Assembly (NCBI RefSeq): GCF_011516735.1
Contig: NZ_WOSX01000001.1
Span: forward strand, 420,167 to 484,166
Reading direction: 5' to 3'
Source of the DNA: Acetobacter fallax
Lineage (GTDB): Bacteria; Pseudomonadota; Alphaproteobacteria; Acetobacterales; Acetobacteraceae
Length of the DNA: 64,000 nt
Shown here piece after piece: positions 57,757-64,000 of the stretch. The notes under the pieces are model-generated. The model had not been told where the DNA came from. It saw nothing but the letters and a program-made list of their open reading frames with translations, and ran no database searches. A program made the translations under genes and the position numbers. Every line of letters starts with the position of its first letter. Positions within the stretch are counted from its first letter, which is position 1.

Positions 57757-58187
57757 GGCTCGTCTCCTTCCTCCTGCCCCTGCAGATTGACCAGAGCGAC
57801 TTTGAGGTAGCCGGCACTTCGGAGCTTATCCATCACTCCCATCAGCGAACCATAATCGACAGCTTTATCCGCGCGCAGGAAAATCCGCTCTTCTTTGCTG
57901 CCTTTTGTCGCGCTGGACAGCGCTGAAAGAAATCCATCTGCTGTGACGTCCTGCTCACCCAGTGCCAGCGTATGATCCGCCCTGATCGTCACAAAAACCG
58001 GCTCATCCGGACGCGGTGCCGGCTTCTCGGTCGAGGACGGCAAATCAACAGGGACATTCACTGTGGTCAGCGGCGCTGTAATCATAAAAATCACCAGCAG
58101 GACCAGCATCACATCGATGAAGGGCGTGACATTGATTTCATGCATTTCCTTTACAGTCTCAGCCGCATGGCGAATACGAATGGCCAT
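57753..58187 (-). CDS. exbD: Biopolymer transport protein ExbD
   Basis: A 144-residue partner of ExbB and TonB. A single membrane segment with the proton-relevant aspartate appears as NVTPFIDVMLVLLVIFMI near residue 20, and the periplasmic domain ends near LVNLQGQEEGDEP. It is 11 bases after exbB and overlaps tonB by four bases. Confidence 0.93.
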   Translation of the reverse strand: MAIRIRHAAETVKEMHEINVTPFIDVMLVLLVIFMITAPLTTVNVPVDLPSSTEKPAPRPDEPVFVTIRADHTLALGEQDVTADGFLSALSSATKGSKEERIFLRADKAVDYGSLMGVMDKLRSAGYLKVALVNLQGQEEGDEP

Positions 58188-58198
58188 TACCCCCTCCC

Positions 58199-58990
58199 CT
58201 ATTCCGCCGGAATTCTCTGATCACGCGTTTCAAGCCGGACAAGCCGACCGGGGCCTTGTCGTGAATGCAGACGCCCGAGGTCGCGTGAGACCAGCCGCAT
58301 GACCAGAGCGGTTAGATCAGCCACATTTTCCCGACATCCGGCAGATTGCCTCGCCAGATGATTGTAAATTACGACAGCCGGGATTGCCGCGACCAGACCA
58401 AGGGCTGTCGCGAGAAGAGCTTCTGCTATGCCGGGAGCGACCACAGCAAGACTGGTCGCTTTCGTTGCAGCGATACCTGTGAAGGACGTCATGATGCCCC
58501 AGACGGTGCCAAACAGGCCGACAAACGGTGATGTTGCACCGATCGTCGCCAGAATACCGGTCCCGCTCATGAGCCTTCGTGCCTCAGCAGCCTCCAGTCG
58601 CTCAAGATGCAGCGCAATGCGTTCTTTCAGTCCCTCACCATCATCTGGTATGTCACGGGAACGCTCACGTTCGAGTTCAGCCGCAGCGACCATCGTGTGA
58701 GCAATACGGCAGCCGCGAGTCAGCTCTTCTCCGCCATCAAGACTTTCTGCCTGATCAAGCGCTGCTTCAGAAATCCGAAGATTTCTTTTTAATCTTGTCA
58801 GTTCAATGGTTCTTGCAATCAGCACTGTCCAGCTAATCAGACTCACAAAGGCAAGAATGATCATCACACAGCGCACGACGGGTCCTGCGCTAAGAAACAT
58901 GTGCCACGGGGAAAAAGTGATGGCTGCGATTGCAGGGATGTCAGTGGGCATGGGTAACACTACGCCTTTGCGCAATGGGGCAGACGCCAT
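58199..58990 (-). CDS. exbB: Biopolymer transport protein ExbB
   Basis: A 263-residue inner-membrane protein forming the proton channel with ExbD. Three membrane segments are visible (about 38-58, 155-175 and 195-215), with GATSPFVGLFGTVWGIM near 155 and EALLATALGLVAAIPAVVIYNH near 190 (in part). A start at the ATG 58951 (MPTDIPAI) is also possible. It faces the piuC-type gene across a shared upstream region with a Fur-box-like site. Confidence 0.92.
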   Translation of the reverse strand: MASAPLRKGVVLPMPTDIPAIAAITFSPWHMFLSAGPVVRCVMIILAFVSLISWTVLIARTIELTRLKRNLRISEAALDQAESLDGGEELTRGCRIAHTMVAAAELERERSRDIPDDGEGLKERIALHLERLEAAEARRLMSGTGILATIGATSPFVGLFGTVWGIMTSFTGIAATKATSLAVVAPGIAEALLATALGLVAAIPAVVIYNHLARQSAGCRENVADLTALVMRLVSRDLGRLHSRQGPGRLVRLETRDQRIPAE

Positions 58991-59141
58991 TCGAATCCGG
59001 ATGTTTCATGAACAGAAAACACTGTTTCCTGCACCTGTGCGGGACGTGCGGCATCTAACGGTCTCAGAGGTTCTGTGCCTATCCGTTACGACGACACACT
59101 GCGAAGAGCTTTTCAGGCCGGATGTGCTCCTCTCTGTTGGC

Positions 59142-59170
59142 TTTATGGCAAACCCGGAGTAGTTTCGCAA
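59142..59170 (-). promoter_or_regulatory. Possible exbB promoter
   Basis: On the minus strand TTGCGA at 59165-59170 and CATAAA at 59142-59147 with a 17-base spacer. The -35 box touches the Fur-box-like site, as expected for repression. The leader to exbB would be about 150 bases. Confidence 0.35.
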
Positions 59171-59171
59171 C

Positions 59172-59186
59172 TGCGAATCACTCGCA
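59172..59186. promoter_or_regulatory. Fur-box-like operator between exbB and the piuC-type gene
   Basis: TGCGAATCACTCGCA is an inverted repeat and matches the 7-1-7 Fur site TGAGAATNATTCTCA at 11 of 14 fixed bases. It lies between two divergent iron-uptake transcripts, so one site could serve both. Confidence 0.5.
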
Positions 59187-59278
59187 TACTCTGCCCGGTA
59201 TGCAAGCCTTCCGCTGTCGCGGCGGTATACCGCTCCCGGATCGCAAATATATTTTAATGTTTCACGAAAGATCATGAC

Positions 59279-59962
59279 GTGCTCGTACATGTGCCTGATG
59301 TTCTGACGCCTGAAGAACTCTCTTACTGCCGCAAAGCCCTTTCTGAATCCGCATGGGTGGACGGCAAGGTGACTGCCGGCGAACAGTCCGCCAAAGCAAA
59401 ATACAATCTCCAGGTTCCGCAGGATTCGGATATGGGAAGGGAACTTGGCGAGCTGGTTTTACGTGCGCTCGGCAGAAATCCGACATTCACAAGCGCGGCG
59501 TTGCCGCTCCGCGTCTTCCCTCCTCTTTTCAATCGTTACGACACCGGCATGCATTTCCATGCCCACGTTGATAATGCCATTCGTCCTGTGCCCGGGACCG
59601 GTTTCAGAATACGGACTGATGTCTCTTCCACACTCTTTCTCACGCCACCGGAAGACTACGATGGAGGAGAACTCGTCATTCAGGACACTTTCGGCACGCA
59701 GAGCATCAAACTCCCGGCTGGTGATCTGGTTCTCTACCCTTCGACAAGTCTGCACAGCGTTCAGCCCATCACACGGGGCAGTCGCTGGGCATCATTTTTC
59801 TGGACACAGTCTATGGTGAAAGACGATGCAAAACGTGCGCTTCTCTATGACTTTGATCAGTCGATCATTGAAGCGCGCAAGAGTCTCCCGGATGATCACG
59901 CCGCCATTCTTGGTCTGACAGCCACTTATCATAACCTCGTAAGACAGTGGGCCGAACTGTAA
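59279..59962 (+). CDS. piuC: Fe(II)/2-oxoglutarate-dependent PKHD-type hydroxylase (PiuC/YbiX family)
   Basis: A 227-residue oxygenase found beside TonB-dependent siderophore receptors. The iron ligands are HAHVD (His96 and Asp98) and His159 in [10 protein letters not shown], and the 2-oxoglutarate-binding arginine lies in [11 protein letters not shown]. The protein may modify siderophore or a receptor component; its exact substrate is not known. The GTG at 59279 gives [13 protein letters not shown], the family N-terminus. The receptor gene follows. Confidence 0.9.
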   Translation: MLVHVPDVLTPEELSYCRKALSESAWVDGKVTAGEQSAKAKYNLQVPQDSDMGRELGELVLRALGRNPTFTSAALPLRVFPPLFNRYDTGMHFHAHVDNAIRPVPGTGFRIRTDVSSTLFLTPPEDYDGGELVIQDTFGTQSIKLPAGDLVLYPSTSLHSVQPITRGSRWASFFWTQSMVKDDAKRALLYDFDQSIIEARKSLPDDHAAILGLTATYHNLVRQWAEL

Positions 59963-60014
59963 AGTTCGCGTCCAACAGGACATATTTCGTCATAAATATT
60001 ATACCCTGAATTTA

Positions 60015-60042
60015 TTGCGAATCATTCTCGTTTTCATATACG
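60015..60042 (+). promoter_or_regulatory. Fur-box-like site overlapping a promoter of the receptor gene
   Basis: TGCGAATCATTCTCG at 60016-60030 matches the 7-1-7 Fur consensus at 12 of 14 fixed bases. TTGCGA at 60015-60020 and TATACG at 60037-60042 with a 16-base spacer form a promoter covered by the site. This is a classic repressor layout for an iron receptor. Confidence 0.6.
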
Positions 60043-60116
60043 AAACAAACACACGAACCGTGTCATTCTTCTTATGGAGCAGACGAGCCGCATTACGGGT
60101 CGTCAGGAGCAGTTTT

Positions 60117-62396
60117 ATGAGTCACTCAGCCTGGTCGGTTTTAAAGACCACAAAGGTGCGTCTGGCCGTCGCCTTCGGGGTCTCGGTGGGGATAGGTGCG
60201 ACCGATGGTGAAGCCGATGCGCAGGATACGCAGCAGCCTCTGCCGTCCGACAGTGCCATCAGTCTGCCTGCCGTCAGAGTCCACGGGCAAACGGCTCCTG
60301 ATGCCGGATCAGGCAATACCAACAGCCAGATTCTGAATATTTCCCGAATGCCAGCGACTGTTCGCGATACGCCGCAAACAATCAACGTCATTCCACAGGA
60401 ACTGATTAAGGAGCAAAGAGCATTTACCCTTGATCAGGCTCTGGCAAACGTGCCGGGCATCACCCTTTCCACTGGTGAAGGCAATGGTGGCCTCAATGGC
60501 GATCAGTTCCGCATTCGCGGGCTTCAGGCACGCCAGGATATGTACACCGATGGCCTGAAAGATTTCGGCACCTACACGCGAGACACTTTCAACATGGAGA
60601 GTGTCCAGGTCATCAAAGGGCCTTCAGGTGAATATTTCGGTGCGGGCAACGTTGGTGGCGTCATCAATCAAAGTCTGAAACATGCCCATAGCGGTGAAAG
60701 TTATGATTACGATCAGGCATTCGGGAGCGCTTCGCAATTCCGTGGCGCCGGCGACATCAATTACCAGATCAGCAATGACGTCGCGCTGCGTGTAAACGGC
60801 ATGTATAATCGTCAGAATGTAGCGGATCGTGACCACGTCACAGCAAACCGCTACGGCACGGCCGTTGATCTGGCTGTTGGTCTTCAGAGCAAGACCTCAT
60901 GGCATCTGACGTGGCAGTGGCTGAATGGTGACAGCAAGCCGGATTACGGTGTGCCAATGATCCAGTTGGCAGACGGTATTTATCGTCCGATTACGAGCCA
61001 CGGTCTGGCACGCAATACGAGCTACACCCGGAATTTCGACCGTGATCGCTCTGATGTGCATAACCTGACATCGGCTGTGAAATCCGAAATTACTCGCTGG
61101 TTCACGCTGACGAACGATACCCGACTTACAAAATATGAGCGTGAATATACGGCCACCACACCGTCTTCCTGTTCAGGCTCATGTGCCGCACAGTTTCTGA
61201 ATGGAGGCAATCCGGCTCTTGCCTATGGCGCGGGTGGCGGTGCTGCCTACCGGCAGAAAGGCTGGGGAGCACAGAACATCCTGATGGGACAGGCGCGTTT
61301 TAAAACCGGATTTATCAAACATGACATTAAAGCAGGCGTTGATGTCAATTACGTCAATGACGACCGCTATTACGGCAGCTGGGCGCACCGCGTTAACAAT
61401 CAGACCATTCGTGATCCTCAATATGCTTACGCCAATCCGGGACTAACTTTTCCCCGGTCCGGATTTCGTAATGCCGATGCGACCGATGTCGGGCTGTTCT
61501 TCTCCGATCGCATTCAGATTACGAAAAAGCTTTCTCTTTTCGGCACGGCCCGCTGGGATGCATTCAAAAGTACTTATGCAACCGACACCGGCGGCAGTCG
61601 TCAGCAGCAGAAATCTGATCGCTGGAGTCCGTCCGGCAGTATTGTCTACTCTCCTGTCGAGATGGCCTCATTTTACTTCACCTTTGCCCGCTCATATAAG
61701 CCTGTCGGCACCGATGTCGCCTCAATGGTCACAAACAGCGCCACGACGGGCGAAGTCGCTCAGAACAGTAAGAACTTCTCACCACAGCGCTCGGATCTGT
61801 TCGAATTTGGCAGTAAAGCTGACTTTTTCCAGAAGCGCCTTGGGGCTACGCTTTCATTCTTCCAGATTAACGAGAGCAATTCGTTTTACTACGATGAAAA
61901 TGGCGATCTGATAACAGGCTTCGCTGATCAGGGAAGTGGACGTCGTATCCGGGGGGCAGAACTTACGTTGAATGGAAAAATTACCAAAAACTGGCAGATT
62001 TTCAGCTCTTATTCCTATATGGATGGCAAAGTCACAAACAGCGCCACAGCATCCGGAAACGAAGCTCCGCAGGTTCCACACAACAATTTTTCGGTGTGGA
62101 CCTCGTATGATCTTACGGATCGGTTGCTCAGTAAGGACTGGGGTCGCCTCAAAGTCGCCGGTGGTGCGCAATATGCTTCCGGTTACTGGGCAGGACCGGA
62201 TGTCAGTAATACAGCACGCATGCCCTACAATTTCTCACTCAATGGCACGGTATCCTGGGAACTCAAGCATTATCGGGTCTCGTTTAACGCCAACAACCTG
62301 ACGGATCACCTGAATTACGCATCTTCATTCTCTTCAGGCCGCGCAGTTCCGCTCTCCGGCCGTACATTCCTGGGCAATGTCGGCGTCTCGTTCTGA
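60117..62396 (+). CDS. TonB-dependent siderophore receptor
   Basis: A 759-residue outer membrane receptor, the FhuA/FiuA/PiuA type. A signal peptide (RLAVAFGVSVGIGATDGEADAQ region, cleaved near residue 37) is followed by a TonB-box-like stretch ISLPAVRVHG near 52, the plug domain (about 80-200; MPATVRDTPQTINVIPQ and IRGLQARQDMYTDGLKD) and a 22-strand barrel ending in FLGNVGVSF with the terminal Phe. AGGAG precedes the ATG at 60117. It lies with piuC-type and Sel1 genes. The ligand is likely a catecholate or hydroxamate siderophore, by neighbourhood only. Confidence 0.92.
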   Translation: MSHSAWSVLKTTKVRLAVAFGVSVGIGATDGEADAQDTQQPLPSDSAISLPAVRVHGQTAPDAGSGNTNSQILNISRMPATVRDTPQTINVIPQELIKEQRAFTLDQALANVPGITLSTGEGNGGLNGDQFRIRGLQARQDMYTDGLKDFGTYTRDTFNMESVQVIKGPSGEYFGAGNVGGVINQSLKHAHSGESYDYDQAFGSASQFRGAGDINYQISNDVALRVNGMYNRQNVADRDHVTANRYGTAVDLAVGLQSKTSWHLTWQWLNGDSKPDYGVPMIQLADGIYRPITSHGLARNTSYTRNFDRDRSDVHNLTSAVKSEITRWFTLTNDTRLTKYEREYTATTPSSCSGSCAAQFLNGGNPALAYGAGGGAAYRQKGWGAQNILMGQARFKTGFIKHDIKAGVDVNYVNDDRYYGSWAHRVNNQTIRDPQYAYANPGLTFPRSGFRNADATDVGLFFSDRIQITKKLSLFGTARWDAFKSTYATDTGGSRQQQKSDRWSPSGSIVYSPVEMASFYFTFARSYKPVGTDVASMVTNSATTGEVAQNSKNFSPQRSDLFEFGSKADFFQKRLGATLSFFQINESNSFYYDENGDLITGFADQGSGRRIRGAELTLNGKITKNWQIFSSYSYMDGKVTNSATASGNEAPQVPHNNFSVWTSYDLTDRLLSKDWGRLKVAGGAQYASGYWAGPDVSNTARMPYNFSLNGTVSWELKHYRVSFNANNLTDHLNYASSFSSGRAVPLSGRTFLGNVGVSF

Positions 62397-62397
62397 C

Positions 62398-63123
62398 ATG
62401 ACCGGAAATGATTTTTCCGGCAGCAGCGAAGAAATCTGTCCGTGCGATCAGTCAGTCGCACGGGCATCCGCGACAAGATTATCAGTCGAAAGTTTACTTC
62501 TTCTGGGTCAGATCGCCCTTAATCGCAATGATTTTTCACAGGCTTTCACCATGTTCGAAACTGCTGCCCGAAGCGGGGATGCAAAGGCTCTCAACATGCT
62601 TGGAAGGGCTTATGAACGCGGTTGGGGGACGGTCAGGAACCCGAATCAGGCAGCCCTCTGTTTTTATGAATCTGCCACAGCTGGTGATGGCTGGGCCATG
62701 TTCAATCTTGCCGATCTCTATCTTTCAGGACAGGGCATTCAGAAAGATACTGTCCTAGCATATAACTACTACATCGGGGCTGCACGAAAAGGCATTGGAA
62801 AAGCGCTTAACATGCTGGGCCTTCTTCACGAAGACGGCAGTATCGGTTCGCCCGATCTTCAGACTGCCAGTATTTTTTTTCAGGCTGCATCAGATGCCGG
62901 CGACCACTGGGGTGCGCTGAACCTTGGCCGAATTTATCTGTTCACCGGTGATCAGACGCAAGCCTGCGCCTCGTTTCATCATGCACTGCAGGTCGGGAAG
63001 GCCGAGGCTCTTGAAGCACTGACAAAACTTCTGAGTAATATTGATGATCATTCATCAACAAAGACTATTTCCGATGTCATTCTGGCGCGCATTCGGCTGT
63101 ATAAACCAGGAAGATCTTCTTAA
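62398..63123 (+). CDS. Sel1-repeat protein associated with the receptor
   Basis: A 241-residue protein without a signal peptide. At least three Sel1-like (TPR-type) repeats cover about 70-190: AKALNMLGRAYERGWGT, AMFNLADLYLSGQGI and KALNMLGLLHEDGSIG. It starts one base after the receptor stop. Sel1 proteins beside piuA-piuC are known in Pseudomonas, where the role is not settled; a scaffold for a partner protein is the usual guess. Confidence 0.82.
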   Translation: MTGNDFSGSSEEICPCDQSVARASATRLSVESLLLLGQIALNRNDFSQAFTMFETAARSGDAKALNMLGRAYERGWGTVRNPNQAALCFYESATAGDGWAMFNLADLYLSGQGIQKDTVLAYNYYIGAARKGIGKALNMLGLLHEDGSIGSPDLQTASIFFQAASDAGDHWGALNLGRIYLFTGDQTQACASFHHALQVGKAEALEALTKLLSNIDDHSSTKTISDVILARIRLYKPGRSS

Positions 63124-63193
63124 TTACGTGACATAAACAGCATATATTAAATAATATTTTTACACAAAATTAATTCTGATGCCTCAACGGAGA

Positions 63194-63949
63194 TCATTCG
63201 GTCGTGCCCTCTGATCCCTGACGAATTTCTTCTGAATAATTCAAACCGGGAACAGCGCCTTTCGGACGCCAGATACGGCTGTGACTTTTCAGTTCAGCAA
63301 AGCTCATGCTGTCATCAAGTAGCCCAACATCATAGGCCAGTGACGCGGTATGACCACTCAGAAGCACGCGCCAGTCCCAGCGGTAACGAAGACGCGCACC
63401 GGCACGCGCGAGAATTCCCGTGGTGCAGTTATCTGTGAGAGTATTATACCATTGTGGATACGTGTTCAGACTGTGAATTTCGTTCAGATAACTGAGAAAC
63501 AATTTTTCCCGTATCGCTGGCGTCAGACGAAGAGAGTACAGGTAAACACGTTCACGCCTGATATCTGTGCGGACACCTATAAGATCACGTTCATCCGCGG
63601 TGACGTAAAAGAGTTCATAGTGGTGAAAAAACCCCGCGATTACCGAGTACGGAAATGATTTCTGACGTCTGGTTTCAATGGAAATCGCAAGATGCTGACC
63701 CGTTTTGAAACCAAAAGTCAGGAACACATGTGCGATATTTTCACTGGCCCAGTAAGAGGTGATAAGATCGACCGCGTTGAGTTTGTCCAGACTGAAATCC
63801 GCGTCATAATACTGCGGTGTATAGTCCTGCTCTGTTTGGTATGCGAAGTTACGAATATGCTTTACGTGAACAATACGGCCATTAATCTCAGAGCCTGAAT
63901 CAGAAAGCGGTTTGATTGATTTTTCGCAGAACTCTGCGGATATGGGCAA
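63194..63949 (-). CDS. DUF4105 family protein, apparently without its N-terminal part
   Basis: A 251-residue reading frame of the DUF4105 family (periplasmic domain related to Lnb). HIRNFAYQTEQDYTPQYYD near residue 30, VDLITSYWASENIAHVFLTFGF near 60 (in part) and NTLTDNCTTGILARAG near 165 match the family. Members usually begin with membrane segments of about 70-100 residues, but here a TGA stops the frame three bases before the first possible start, a TTG at 63949. Either the protein is truncated, a frameshift lies near the edge, or the membrane part is encoded in another frame beyond the window. No clear in-frame ATG opens the conserved part. Confidence 0.6.
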   Translation of the reverse strand: MPISAEFCEKSIKPLSDSGSEINGRIVHVKHIRNFAYQTEQDYTPQYYDADFSLDKLNAVDLITSYWASENIAHVFLTFGFKTGQHLAISIETRRQKSFPYSVIAGFFHHYELFYVTADERDLIGVRTDIRRERVYLYSLRLTPAIREKLFLSYLNEIHSLNTYPQWYNTLTDNCTTGILARAGARLRYRWDWRVLLSGHTASLAYDVGLLDDSMSFAELKSHSRIWRPKGAVPGLNYSEEIRQGSEGTTE

Positions 63950-64000
63950 TCATCAACCATGCGCAGGATGACGAGATTGTTGTCTCGACATCCTTCGTGA

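Larger units (their letters stand above)
58991..59278. other. Shared upstream region of exbB and the piuC-type gene
   Basis: 288 bases between divergent starts. It holds the Fur-box-like site at 59172-59186 and a possible exbB promoter at 59142-59170; the rest, close to the exbB start, shows nothing else I can name. Confidence 0.5.

Noticed and set aside
1..64000. CRISPR arrays, toxin-antitoxin or restriction systems, prophage genes
   Set aside because: No direct-repeat arrays with spacers and no nuclease, methylase, integrase or phage-structure genes were seen.

Overview
The window looks like chromosomal DNA from an alphaproteobacterium, most likely an acetic acid bacterium or close relative (Acetobacteraceae). 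The reasons are moderate-to-high GC, a FYDLN-acid/TIGR02300 protein, a DUF1491 protein, a ClpS/ClpA pair, and a pyrB followed by a degenerate dihydroorotase-like gene. The family assignment is inference; no rRNA or species marker is present. About 55 protein genes, two tRNAs (Val-GAC, Ser-UGA) and the small SRP RNA are supported. I see no CRISPR array, prophage or intact insertion sequence.

Region by region. 1-5.3 kb: start of parE (leaving the window), two exported proteins, an Rrf2 regulator divergent from cysK, then an OmpA-type protein. 5.6-18.1 kb: a long minus-strand housekeeping run with several ATGA-type overlaps: DUF1491, S41 protease, rnr, topA, dprA, plsY, pyrC-like, pyrB, gltX. 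18.2-22.9 kb: a Rieske/FAD reductase, a Tat-exported SDR, and a DUF3311 plus sodium:solute symporter pair. 23-29.8 kb, plus strand: selO, a sugar-porter MFS protein, ftsK and an RluA-type pseudouridine synthase. 30-31.2 kb: a sugar-binding-region glycosyltransferase. 31.7-34.4 kb: thiO-thiS-thiG-thiE. 35-43.8 kb, minus strand: N-formylglutamate amidohydrolase, lolA, a nitronate monooxygenase-like flavoprotein, pnp, rpsO, truB and a lytic transglycosylase with a SPOR domain, with tRNA-Val on the plus strand. 44-46 kb: FYDLN protein and a GT61 glycosyltransferase whose 3' end overlaps folB. 46-50.5 kb, minus strand: SRP RNA, dnaX, ybaB/ebfC, recR, a FolM-like reductase and folB. 50.6-56.7 kb: clpS facing away from a D,D-carboxypeptidase, tRNA-Ser, clpA and map. 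56.9-63.1 kb: an iron-uptake block, exbB-exbD-tonB on one strand and piuC-type hydroxylase, TonB-dependent receptor and Sel1 protein on the other, with two Fur-box-like sites. The right edge holds a DUF4105 gene that seems to lack its usual N-terminus.

How parts work together. The piuC/receptor/Sel1 genes with ExbBD-TonB form a complete Fur-type siderophore uptake module. pyrB and the non-catalytic dihydroorotase homologue probably make a dodecameric aspartate transcarbamoylase. thiOSGE makes the thiazole half of thiamine and couples it to the pyrimidine half. The most unusual structural features are a three-copy intergenic repeat (near 3.9, 21.1 and 30.0 kb), the tandem palindromic unit after cysK, an unannotated-size 51-residue membrane protein beside tRNA-Val, and the loss of metal ligands in the pyrC-like protein. 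I found no convincing entirely new multi-gene system.
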